In this document: piece by piece, positions 28,267-35,885 of the stretch | How the letters are laid out: each line of letters begins with the position of its first letter | Numbering within the stretch: the stretch's first letter is position 1 | Assembly: GCA_963816985.1 (NCBI GenBank) | Contig: CAWFMF010000004.1 | Span: 1,550,001-1,614,000, forward strand | Reading direction: 5' to 3' | Source: JAIVJM01 sp963816985 | Lineage (GTDB): Bacteria > Acidobacteriota > Blastocatellia > Pyrinomonadales > Pyrinomonadaceae | Length of the DNA: 64,000 nt | Translations under genes and position numbers: made by a program | Notes under the pieces: generated by a model | Told to the model about the DNA's origin: nothing | What the model saw: only the letters and a program-made list of their open reading frames with translations | Database searches by the model: none

Positions 28267-29745
28267 ATGTCTCATCTGAAACTCATCACCGGGGCAATCG
28301 CGCTCGAAGGTTGGCGGGCGGCGAGGGAGCATCTTTACTCGCTGCTGGTGCTGACGCCGTTGGTGTTGGGGATGACTTACTTCGGCGTCGGAAGGATGGT
28401 GGAGGAGAACGCGGCGCTTGAGCCTTCGCCCGCGTTGGCGTTGGGTCTGGCGGTCGCGGCGGCGGGCGTGCTCCTCGCGCTCTCGTTGTCGAGGGCGAGC
28501 GTGGAGATTTATCACGTGCGGACGCCGGAGTCGCTGCTCGACACTCTGCCGGTGGAGTTGGGGGCGCACTTGGACGCGGCGCTGTTGAGGCGCGTGGCGC
28601 GGACGGCGGCGGTGGGCGGGGCCGCGCTCGTGGGGCGGAAGCTGGTGGGCGGCGGGTCTTTCGCGGACGCTTCGTTGTGGGCGGCGTTGGTGTTGTTGGT
28701 GTGCGTCTTGGCGTTGGGCGAGGCGCTGGCGGCGCTCGAATGGATTCACTGGTGGCACAGGCGCGAGCGGGCGCACGCTTTGGGCGGAGTCTTGATGTTC
28801 GCGGCGTGCGCGTGGATGGGCGGGCTGCTGTTATTGTTGACGGTGAAGCCTGAGAAGTTGACTCTGTTGAGTCCGGGCGCGGCGCTCGCGGGCGGGGCGA
28901 TGTTGACGGTCATGCTGTTCGTGCTCGTCCGTGTGCTGCATGGGAAGTGGCGGGCTTCGGACATCGAGTTTGCGAAGCGTCTGGGTGTGAAGGGTCGCGC
29001 GGGCTCTTTCGGCGAGCGGGTGGCGGGGCGGCTCAAGGCGTCGAGCGCGGTGCGTGCGCAGCTCGCGCGGGACTTGCAGTTGACGCTGAGGGGGTTCTCT
29101 TCGGCGGTCTACACGGCGTCGGGGTTGGCGGCGCTGTGGCTCTTAGTGTTGGCGGCGGCGCTGACGACGGGCTTGCTGCCGAAAGAGGGTTTGAGGCTCG
29201 TCGGGGAGGGCGGCGTCGCGGCGGCGGGCGAGGTCGGTTGGTTCGAGGCGACGTGGCTGCCGCCGGTCTTGGCGGTCAAGGCCGCGTGCGTGCTGGCGGT
29301 CGTGTCTTTGGTGTCGCTCGTGCCGGTGTTAGTGGCACATCAGTCGGAGCACCTTTGGCTGGAGCGCGCGGTTGGGGTGAAGGGCGCGGACGCGTGGCGG
29401 GCGAAGCTGTGGTACGCGCGGATTGTCTCCGCGCCCGCGCCGGTTCTGGCGTGGCTGGTGGGGGCCTTGAGCGGGGAGGTTCCGGGGTTTTACTTGCTGC
29501 CGCTGCTCGGCGAATTGGTGTGGCTGTGGTGGCTCGCGAGCACGCTCGCGGGCGCGCTCGCCTTCGAGATGCCGACGCAGCCCGGTCTCGCGCTCGTCTT
29601 GCTGGCGTGCATCGGTCTGGCGGCGGGCGGCTTCGTCACGTTCCTGTGGCCGATGGGCCTGGCGATCTATGCGTCGGGCATGGATCAGATTTGCATGCGC
29701 GGGCAGCACCGCGCGCACCTTTACTTATACGCGGAGGGAGTTTGA
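28267..29745 (+). CDS. ABC exporter, membrane subunit
   Basis: 492 residues from ATG 28267. About twelve hydrophobic segments are visible, for example LYSLLVLTPLVLGMTYFGV, LALGLAVAAAGVLLALSL, SLWAALVLLVCVLALGEALA, and LVLLACIGLAAGGFVTFLW near the end. The next gene encodes an ATPase whose start overlaps this stop, so the two form one transporter. No solute-binding protein is present, which suits an exporter. The substrate is not readable. Confidence 0.8.
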   Translation: MSHLKLITGAIALEGWRAAREHLYSLLVLTPLVLGMTYFGVGRMVEENAALEPSPALALGLAVAAAGVLLALSLSRASVEIYHVRTPESLLDTLPVELGAHLDAALLRRVARTAAVGGAALVGRKLVGGGSFADASLWAALVLLVCVLALGEALAALEWIHWWHRRERAHALGGVLMFAACAWMGGLLLLLTVKPEKLTLLSPGAALAGGAMLTVMLFVLVRVLHGKWRASDIEFAKRLGVKGRAGSFGERVAGRLKASSAVRAQLARDLQLTLRGFSSAVYTASGLAALWLLVLAAALTTGLLPKEGLRLVGEGGVAAAGEVGWFEATWLPPVLAVKAACVLAVVSLVSLVPVLVAHQSEHLWLERAVGVKGADAWRAKLWYARIVSAPAPVLAWLVGALSGEVPGFYLLPLLGELVWLWWLASTLAGALAFEMPTQPGLALVLLACIGLAAGGFVTFLWPMGLAIYASGMDQICMRGQHRAHLYLYAEGV

Positions 29746-30539
29746 GCAAGAAGGGACAAGTGTTGGAGAGCGGCGAGCCGGACAAGGTTGAGGGCGTCGT
29801 TGAAGAGAGCCCGGCGGGCGGGGCGTGCACGGTCTCGGTCGAGGCGGTGTCGAAGCGCTTCGGCGAGGTCGTGGCCGTGGACGGCGTGAGCCTCGCGGTG
29901 AGGGCGGGCGAGGTCTACTCTTTGGTCGGCGCGAATGGGGCGGGGAAGTCAACGCTGTTTCGGATGATCGTGGGCCTCGGCGAGCCGGACGCAGGGAGTG
30001 TCTCGGTCTGCGGCGCGGACTTGAAGAAGAAGGCGATTGAGGCGAAGCGGCATCTCGGATACCTGCCCGAAGAGCTTTACTTTTATCAACGGCTGACGGG
30101 GCTTGAGTACCTGCTTTTGGTCGCGGGGCTCAAGGGCTGCGACGCGGGGGAGGTTCCGGGCGAGGTCGAGTTCTTCGAGTTGAAAGCGGCGGAGTCGAAG
30201 TGGGTCGGCGGCTACTCGCTGGGGATGCGGAAGAAGCTGGGCCTCGCGGCGGCCTTCCTCGGCGGGCCGCGCGTGCTTGTGTTGGACGAGCCTCTGAATG
30301 GGCTCGACGTGGAGATGATGCGCAAGCTGCGCCTGCGCATCGAGCGCGAGCGCGACGCGGGGCGGTCGCTCCTCGTCTCGTCGCACGTCATGAGCTTCGT
30401 CGAGCGCGTCTCCGACCGCGTGGGCGTGATGCGCGCCGGGCGGCTCGTCGCCGAGGGGACGCCCGACGAGCTGCGAGAGCAGTCGGGGCAACGTGGCGAC
30501 GCGCCCTTCGAGGACGTTTTCTTCCGGCTGGTAAAGTGA
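29742..30539 (+). CDS. ABC exporter, ATP-binding subunit
   Basis: 265 residues from TTG 29742, chosen because GGAGGGAG lies just upstream and the TTGA overlap with the permease stop implies translational coupling. Walker A is GANGAGKST, the signature is GYSLGMRKKLGLAAAF (a degenerate LSGGQ), Walker B is VLVLDEPLNGLD, and the H-loop is VSSHVMSFVE. It powers export by the permease at 28267-29745. The frame is open long before the start because it runs inside the permease gene in another phase. Confidence 0.93.
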   Translation: MSKKGQVLESGEPDKVEGVVEESPAGGACTVSVEAVSKRFGEVVAVDGVSLAVRAGEVYSLVGANGAGKSTLFRMIVGLGEPDAGSVSVCGADLKKKAIEAKRHLGYLPEELYFYQRLTGLEYLLLVAGLKGCDAGEVPGEVEFFELKAAESKWVGGYSLGMRKKLGLAAAFLGGPRVLVLDEPLNGLDVEMMRKLRLRIERERDAGRSLLVSSHVMSFVERVSDRVGVMRAGRLVAEGTPDELREQSGQRGDAPFEDVFFRLVK

Positions 30540-30570
30540 GCGTCGAAGGAAGATAATTCCGCGCGAACGG

Positions 30571-32340
30571 ATGAAACCCATGTTTCCCACAGACGAACAA
30601 GGGAAGAGCCGCGAGCCGCCGGACTCCGTGCGGGAGTACGAGACGCTGCTCCACCGTCTGTCGCACCTCGCCGAGTCGCTCGGCAGCGCGCGCGACCACC
30701 TCACAATCTTCCGCGACCTCCGCGACTTCTCCATCGTCTCCGTCCCCTGCATCGGCATCTTCATCTCGCTCTACGACGCCGAGCGCGACGTCCGCACCGC
30801 CGAGTACGCGTGGGGCGACGAGACGGAGGTTGACGTGTCGGAACTGCCGCCGATGCCCGTCACGAGGGAGGGGCCGAACAGTCAGGCCGTCCGCACGGGG
30901 CAGGTCGTCATCACCAACGACTTCTGGAAGACCAAGCAGGCGCAGGGGCAACTGAGCGTCGTCCTCGGCGCGGACAACGGTCTGCACCCGCAGTCCTCGC
31001 TCGTCGTCCCGATGCGGACGATGGGGCGCATCGTCGGGACGGTCGAAGTGCAGGCCTACGACAACCACGCCTACCGCGAAGAGCACATCACGGCGATGCG
31101 GATGGCGGCGAACCTCGCGGCGGTCGCCATCGAGAACATGCGGCTGCTCCGCCACGAGAGCCGCGCGCGCCGCGCCGCCGAAGAGTCGAACAGGCTGAAA
31201 GACGAGTTCCTCGCCACGCTCTCGCACGAGCTGCGGACGCCCCTGACGGCCATCCTCGGTTGGGCGAACATGCTGCGTTCGGGCCGCCTCGACGAGGAGA
31301 GCTTCCACATGGCCATCGAGATCATCGAGCGCAACGCGCGCAACCAGCAGCAGATCGTGGACGACATCCTCGACGTTTCGCGCGTCATCACGGGGAAGCT
31401 CCGCTTCGACCCGCAGCCGACCGACCTGCGCTCAATCGTCGAGTCGTCGGTGGACGCCGTCAGGCCCGCAGCCGCCGCCAAGAACATCGCCCTCCGGACG
31501 AGCTTCGACCCGCGCGGGCGGCCCGTCACGGGCGACCCCTCAAGGCTCCAACAGGTCGTCTGGAATCTGCTCTCGAACGCCGTCAAGTTCACGCCCATCG
31601 GCGGCGAGGTGCACGTCCGTTTGGAGCACACCGAGAGCCGCGTGCGCCTCATGGTCGAGGACACGGGACTCGGCATCAGGCCGGACTTCCTGCCCTTCGT
31701 CTTCGACCGCTTTCGTCAGGGCGACCAATCAACGACGCGCGCCTTCGGCGGCTTAGGGCTCGGCCTCGCCATCGTCCGCCACTTGGTCGAGCTGCACGGC
31801 GGGACGGTCAAGGCCGCGAGCGAAGGCGAGGGGCGCGGCTCGACTTTTACGGTCGAGCTGCCGCAGCTCGAAGCGCGGGACGAGGAAGGCGGAAGGCTTG
31901 ATGAAGGGGCGGCGGGCGTGAAGTCCGCGGTCAGCGGGGCTCCGAACTTCGCCGCCCTTGAAGGCTTGCACGTCCTCGTCGTGGACGACGAGCCCGACGC
32001 GCTCGACCTCATCCGGGTGATACTGGAACAGCGCGGGGCGTCGGTGACAACCGTGGGCACGGCTGCCGCCGCGCTCGAAGCCTTCGAGGCCGAGGGCGCG
32101 GACGTGCTCGTGTGCGACATCGGGATGCCGGGCGAGGACGGCTACGCGCTCATCAGGAAAGTGCGCGCGCGCATGGATGGCGGCGCGACCCCGGCCATCG
32201 CCCTCACCGCCTACGCCGCCGAGAGCGACCGCGCGCAGGCGCTCGCCGCCGGGTTCCAACTCCACGTCCCCAAGCCGATTGACCCCGAAAGCCTCGTCCG
32301 CGTCATCGCGGGCGTCTTGGGGAAGGGCGAGAAGGTTTAG
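30571..32340 (+). CDS. Hybrid sensor histidine kinase (GAF, HisKA, HATPase, REC)
   Basis: 589 residues from ATG 30571; ATG 30580 is also possible. A GAF-like sensory domain (VPCIGIFISLYDAERDVRTA, then SSLVVPMRTMGRIVGTVEVQ) is followed by the dimerisation/phosphoacceptor segment LKDEFLATLSHELRTPL. The N-box is VVWNLLSNAVKF and the G-boxes are DTGLGI and GGLGLGLAIVRH. A C-terminal receiver domain (VLVVDDEPDALDLI, then Asp in DVLVCDIGMPGEDGY, then Lys in HVPKPIDPESL) makes it a hybrid. No transmembrane helix is visible, so it should be cytosolic. No output regulator is adjacent, so it is an orphan. Confidence 0.94.
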   Translation: MKPMFPTDEQGKSREPPDSVREYETLLHRLSHLAESLGSARDHLTIFRDLRDFSIVSVPCIGIFISLYDAERDVRTAEYAWGDETEVDVSELPPMPVTREGPNSQAVRTGQVVITNDFWKTKQAQGQLSVVLGADNGLHPQSSLVVPMRTMGRIVGTVEVQAYDNHAYREEHITAMRMAANLAAVAIENMRLLRHESRARRAAEESNRLKDEFLATLSHELRTPLTAILGWANMLRSGRLDEESFHMAIEIIERNARNQQQIVDDILDVSRVITGKLRFDPQPTDLRSIVESSVDAVRPAAAAKNIALRTSFDPRGRPVTGDPSRLQQVVWNLLSNAVKFTPIGGEVHVRLEHTESRVRLMVEDTGLGIRPDFLPFVFDRFRQGDQSTTRAFGGLGLGLAIVRHLVELHGGTVKAASEGEGRGSTFTVELPQLEARDEEGGRLDEGAAGVKSAVSGAPNFAALEGLHVLVVDDEPDALDLIRVILEQRGASVTTVGTAAAALEAFEAEGADVLVCDIGMPGEDGYALIRKVRARMDGGATPAIALTAYAAESDRAQALAAGFQLHVPKPIDPESLVRVIAGVLGKGEKV

Positions 32341-32347
32341 AGTTAAA

Positions 32348-32422
32348 ACAGAACCGCGAGCGGTAGCGAGCGGGTTGAGCGTTGATGACACTCAACCCGC
32401 TCGCTACCGCTCGCGGTACTGT
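32348..32422. repeat. Long hairpin of the GTAGCGAGCGGGT family
   Basis: 32-bp arms (32348-32379 and 32391-32422) with one mismatch enclose an 11-base loop. The arm core ACCGCGAGCGG then TAGCGAGCGGGT matches the outer arms at 4794-4941 and, with variation, 41621-41690. It begins 8 bases after the kinase stop, so it could also act in transcription termination. Confidence 0.85.
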
Positions 32423-32435
32423 TCTAGGCGTCGTC

Positions 32436-32594
32436 CTAAAAGTCGCCCGTGCAGGCTTCGTGACCGCAGTCGCAGTCTATCTGGATGGTGTTCTCGGTGC
32501 TCTGGCAGTGGACGCTGCAATACTTCTCGCCGCGCTCGACGGCGCAGCTACAGGGCGGGTTCGCGCAGGTCTTCTCGTTGCTCTCGTCGGCCAT
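32436..32594 (-). CDS. Small cysteine-rich metallothionein-like protein
   Basis: A 52-residue protein from ATG 32594 with GAGGGAG 8 bases upstream; too short for usual ORF cut-offs. It has 9 Cys and 2 His: CANPPCSCAVERGEKYCS, then VHCQSTENTIQIDCDCGHEA, then CTGDF. The spacing C-x4-C-x-C, then G-x-x-Y-C-x3-C, then C-x-C-x-H-x3-C follows the layout of bacterial metallothioneins of the SmtA/BmtA type, which bind zinc or cadmium through thiolates and a histidine. It stands alone, between two inverted repeats. No metal regulator (SmtB) is adjacent. Confidence 0.8.
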   Translation of the reverse strand: MADESNEKTCANPPCSCAVERGEKYCSVHCQSTENTIQIDCDCGHEACTGDF

Positions 32595-32670
32595 CACTAT
32601 TCTCCCTCTACTGTGAGTTTACAAAGACAAGATGCTTCTATGCCAAAACGGGCGGAGAGTCAAGAAAAGA

Positions 32671-32746
32671 GATTTTAGATTTTGGATTTTAGATTTCGGA
32701 TTGAAAGGCGAACGCCCTCCGCATCTTCAATCCGAAATCTAAAATC
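32671..32746. repeat. Heptamer inverted array (GATTTTA/TAAAATC units)
   Basis: The left array is GATTTTA, GATTTTG, GATTTTA, GATTTCG, GATTGAA (32671-32705). The right array, inverted, is TTCAATC, CGAAATC, TAAAATC (32726-32746), and is a perfect 21-bp complement of the last three left units. It ends one base before the stop of the hydrolase gene. Confidence 0.9.
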
Positions 32747-32747
32747 G

Positions 32748-33788
32748 TCAAAGGTGCTTCCGAAGGAACGAGGCGATTTTCCAGCCGTCGAGGTAGACCC
32801 ACGGTCGCTCGCCGCTGGTGTAGTGGCCGCAGGGCAGCCAAGAGGCGTCGAGCGGGAGACCCAGACTGCGGACGCGTTCGATGACTTCGCGCGAGAGGTC
32901 GGCGGGGAACGTCAGGTCGTAGCGCGCGGCGATGAAGCGCATCGGTCGCGGCGGCATCCGCAGGAGCCTCTCGGTGAAGGGCATCGGGCTGATGGGGAGC
33001 CACGCCTCGCGCAGCTCTTCGAGCGTGAGCGAGCCTTCGATGCCTTGGCGGACGTGTTGGGTCGAGATGCCGTGCCAGACCACGTTGGCGAAGTAGCCGG
33101 AGACGTGGTTGAAGACCCCGGCGTTGATGCGCTCGTCGTGCGCGAAGGTGAGGAAGGCCGTGCAGGAGCCGACGCTCGTCCCGACGATGCCGATGCGCTC
33201 GTACCCTCGCGCGCGGAGCCATGTGACCGCCGCGCGCGCGTCGAGCACCCCCTGCCGCACGGACTGAATAGTGCGCCCGACGTTCGAGCAGACGAGATAG
33301 TCGGCGCGCTCAAGCTCTGCGGGCCGCCGCTCTTCGTGATACGGAAGCGTCAGGCGCAGGGCCGCGACGCCGAGCCGGTTGAAGACGCGGCACAGAGCGA
33401 CGTGGCTCTCCGCGTCGGCGTTCCACTGCGGGAGGACGACGACCGCCCGCTTCACTGCCCGCGCCCCGCGCCCGTTCCGGTTGCTCGTCTGGGGCTCAGG
33501 AAAGAAACGCGCGCGCGCCGTGTTGTTCTCCGCCGAGAGCGTCTTAACGGAACTCGTCCACGTCAATCGCTCGCCTTCGAGCGCGTAGTCGGAGACTTCC
33601 GGCAGCGCGAAGAAGTCGTCGCTGCGGAGCATCACTTCGCGCGAGTGACGCTCGATGACGTGCCGCGGGTCGTCGCCGTTCGGGTGGCCGTTGACGAACT
33701 CCGCGCCCCACTCGAAGGGGCGCACGACGCGGTTCGTGTCGCGCGTCGCGCGCCGCCGCTCCTGCCCTCTGATAAAACTTCCCAGCAA
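32748..33788 (-). CDS. Alpha/beta hydrolase, ABHD18-like
   Basis: 346 residues from TTG 33788; no ATG lies near the N-terminus, and GAGAG sits just upstream. The N-terminal block (HVIERHSREVMLRSDDFFAL, then EVSDYALEGERLTWTSSV) and the nucleophile elbow GIVGTSVGSC, followed by DLTFPADLSREV and HYTSGERPWVYLD with the likely Asp and His, match the ABHD18/DUF2048 group of alpha/beta hydrolases. Substrate unknown. There is no signal peptide, so it should be cytosolic. The stop codon abuts a heptamer repeat. Confidence 0.8.
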   Translation of the reverse strand: MLGSFIRGQERRRATRDTNRVVRPFEWGAEFVNGHPNGDDPRHVIERHSREVMLRSDDFFALPEVSDYALEGERLTWTSSVKTLSAENNTARARFFPEPQTSNRNGRGARAVKRAVVVLPQWNADAESHVALCRVFNRLGVAALRLTLPYHEERRPAELERADYLVCSNVGRTIQSVRQGVLDARAAVTWLRARGYERIGIVGTSVGSCTAFLTFAHDERINAGVFNHVSGYFANVVWHGISTQHVRQGIEGSLTLEELREAWLPISPMPFTERLLRMPPRPMRFIAARYDLTFPADLSREVIERVRSLGLPLDASWLPCGHYTSGERPWVYLDGWKIASFLRKHL

Positions 33789-33880
33789 AACTCTCTTTTG
33801 AATCCTTCAAACCCACGGATAGACAAGTGCGGCATCCTAAAGGCGCGGCGGTGTCGAATGCAAGCGGCGGAGGACGCGCA

Positions 33881-33916
33881 CACTCAACGTTGAGTCTGCG
33901 ACCCATTCAGGGTCGA
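33881..33916. repeat. Half-copy of the nested palindromic element
   Basis: ACTCAACGTTGAGTCTGCG then ACCCATTCAGGGTCG matches the right half of the central palindrome of copies A and C (CTCAACGTTGAG, GCGACCC, TTCAGGGTCG). The left half and all outer arms are missing. It sits 30 bases from the stop of the aldehyde dehydrogenase. Confidence 0.65.
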
Positions 33917-33946
33917 AAGCGACTTACCCGTGACGGCGAGGGGGCG

Positions 33947-35563
33947 TTAATTCTTCCGCCGCTTGTCGAGGAGGCGGCGGACGAGTTGCGGCGAGATGAG
34001 CATGGTCTGCAAGGCCGACCCGGTGGCGAAGCGGCGCGCGAGCGAGCGGAAGAGGCGCGCGGCGTCGGGCGTGTAGCCGAACCACCAAGCGTCATGAAAT
34101 TGCGTCAGGCGGTTGACGTGGATGTGGTGCGGCGCGACCAGCTCAAGGAGTCCGAGCCGCCCGTGCGTGCGACCGAGCCCGCTCTGTTTGACGCCGCCCC
34201 ACGGCGTCTGCGCGATGCCGTGCGTGTAGAGGACTTCGTTGACCATCACCGTGCCCGCCTCGACGCGCTCGGCGACTCTCAGGCCCCTCGCGATGTCGCG
34301 CGTCCAGACGCTCGCCGTCAGCCCGAACGGGCTGTCGTTGGCGAGCCTGACGGCCTCCTCTTCGGTCTTGAAATTCATCAGCGGAAGGACTGGCCCGAAC
34401 GTCTCCTCGCGCATCACGGTCATCGAATGGTCAACGCCCGCGAGCACGGTCGGCTCGTGGAAAGTGCCGGGCTCTTCGTCCGAGCTTTTGCGCCGCGAGC
34501 CTCCGACGAGGACGCGCGCGCCGGAACGGACGGCCTCGCGGACGTGCTCTTCCACGGTCGCCAGTTGCCGCTCGCTCGACATCGCGGCGATGTCCGTACC
34601 CACGTGCGCGCCCGACTGTTGCCGGAGCGCGCGCGTCTTGGCGACGACGCGCGCGGTGAAGTCTTCGGCGACGCGCTCGTGCACGTAGCAACGCTCGACC
34701 GAGGCGCACGCCTGCCCGGAATTGGCGAACGCGCCCCACACCGCCGCGCTCGAAGCGGCTTCGAGGTCTGCGTCCTCGAAGACGATCATCGGGTCTTTGC
34801 CGCCGAGTTCTAAGACGACCGGCGTGAGCTTGCGCGCCGCCGTCTCCGCGACTCGCTTGCCTGTGGCGACGCTCCCCGTGAACATGATTTTATCCACGCC
34901 CGCCTCGACGAGCGCCGCGCCCGTCGAGCCGTCGCCGGTCACAACCTCTAAAACTCCTTCGGGCAGACCGGCGCGCTTGAAGACATCGCCTATCTTGAGC
35001 GCGACGAAGGGCGTCAGCTCGCTCGGCTTGAGGACGACGGCGTTGCCCGCCATCAAAGCCATCACGACCTCGCCGAGCGGGATGGCCCAGGGGAAATTCC
35101 ACGGCGAGATGATGCCGACGACGCCGAGCGGGCGGTACACGATCTTTGAAGAGCGGCCCAGATAACGATAGAGGCCGATGTCTATCCGCTCCGGCTTCAA
35201 GAGCCGCGCCGCGCGCCGCGCGAAGAACTGCATGAGGTCGAGCGTCGGCACGATCTCCATCGAGAGCGCCTCGGCCTCCGGCTTCCCCGCCTCGCGCGAG
35301 ATGAGCGCGGCCAGCTCTTCCATCTCCGCAAGGACGAGCGCACGCGCGCGCATCACGAACACGCCCCGCTCGCGGAATGAGAGCGCCGCCCAACTCTTCT
35401 GCGCCGCCCGCGCACGCTCAACAGAGCGCGCCACGTCCTCCGCCGTGCCGAGCGGCGCGCGCCCCACCTCCCCGCCCGTCGCCGGGTCGTATGAGACGAT
35501 TTCACTCGTCGCCGCTTCCGCCTGTCGAGGTGTCGCCTGAGTTTCAGAGAGTCGAGTCGCCAT
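33947..35563 (-). CDS. Aldehyde dehydrogenase family protein
   Basis: 538 residues from ATG 35563 (MATRLSETQATPRQAEAATS); 43 upstream in-frame codons are excluded because they lie inside palindromic element C. The catalytic Glu is in VVLELGGKDPMIVFEDADLE and the catalytic Cys in NSGQACASVERC. An EETFGPVLPLMNFK segment and the NVNRLTQFH region follow. It oxidises an aldehyde with NAD(P)+, but the substrate is not readable. A hydrophobic/basic C-terminal extension (FRSLARRFATGSALQTMLIS, then RRLLDKRRKN) may associate with membrane. It is unrelated in sequence to the partial ALDH at 3-632. Confidence 0.94.
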   Translation of the reverse strand: MATRLSETQATPRQAEAATSEIVSYDPATGGEVGRAPLGTAEDVARSVERARAAQKSWAALSFRERGVFVMRARALVLAEMEELAALISREAGKPEAEALSMEIVPTLDLMQFFARRAARLLKPERIDIGLYRYLGRSSKIVYRPLGVVGIISPWNFPWAIPLGEVVMALMAGNAVVLKPSELTPFVALKIGDVFKRAGLPEGVLEVVTGDGSTGAALVEAGVDKIMFTGSVATGKRVAETAARKLTPVVLELGGKDPMIVFEDADLEAASSAAVWGAFANSGQACASVERCYVHERVAEDFTARVVAKTRALRQQSGAHVGTDIAAMSSERQLATVEEHVREAVRSGARVLVGGSRRKSSDEEPGTFHEPTVLAGVDHSMTVMREETFGPVLPLMNFKTEEEAVRLANDSPFGLTASVWTRDIARGLRVAERVEAGTVMVNEVLYTHGIAQTPWGGVKQSGLGRTHGRLGLLELVAPHHIHVNRLTQFHDAWWFGYTPDAARLFRSLARRFATGSALQTMLISPQLVRRLLDKRRKN

Positions 35564-35591
35564 GCGCGCGATTATACGGCAGGCATGAGTT

Positions 35592-35803
35592 ATCCCCGAA
35601 GGGGATGAAGGTAATAGCCGGGGGCAAGTGCGGAGCACGCCGCCCCCGGTAACGACGAGAAAAATCCCGACCCTGAAGGGGTCGCACCTCAACGTTGAGG
35701 CGCGACCCCTTCAGGGTCGGATTGCTTTATCTATGCGAACCGGGGGCGTCGCTCACTTGCGTTCGCTCTGCCCCCGGCTATTGTCTCTATCCCCTTCGGG
35801 GAT
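35592..35803. repeat. Nested palindromic element, copy C
   Basis: The end hairpins ATCCCC-gaa-GGGGAT (35592-35606) and ATCCCC-ttc-GGGGAT (35789-35803) enclose AATAGCCGGGGGCAAG- and GCCGCCCCCGG-type arms. A central palindrome around AACGTT (CCGACCCTGAAGGGGTCG and its complement) has one mismatch relative to copy A. It lies in the divergent region between ALDH and aminopeptidase P. Confidence 0.9.
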
Positions 35804-35885
35804 ATTCATCAACGATGACGACCTCCCTCACGGTCGTGCTTCCGCCATTTCCGCGCCGCCGCGCGTCTCGGTTACAATCGGGCGC

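Noticed and set aside
32348..32422. Simple intrinsic terminator of the kinase gene
   Set aside because: It may act as one, but the arm is shared with two other sites, so it is recorded as a dispersed repeat; there is no U-run.
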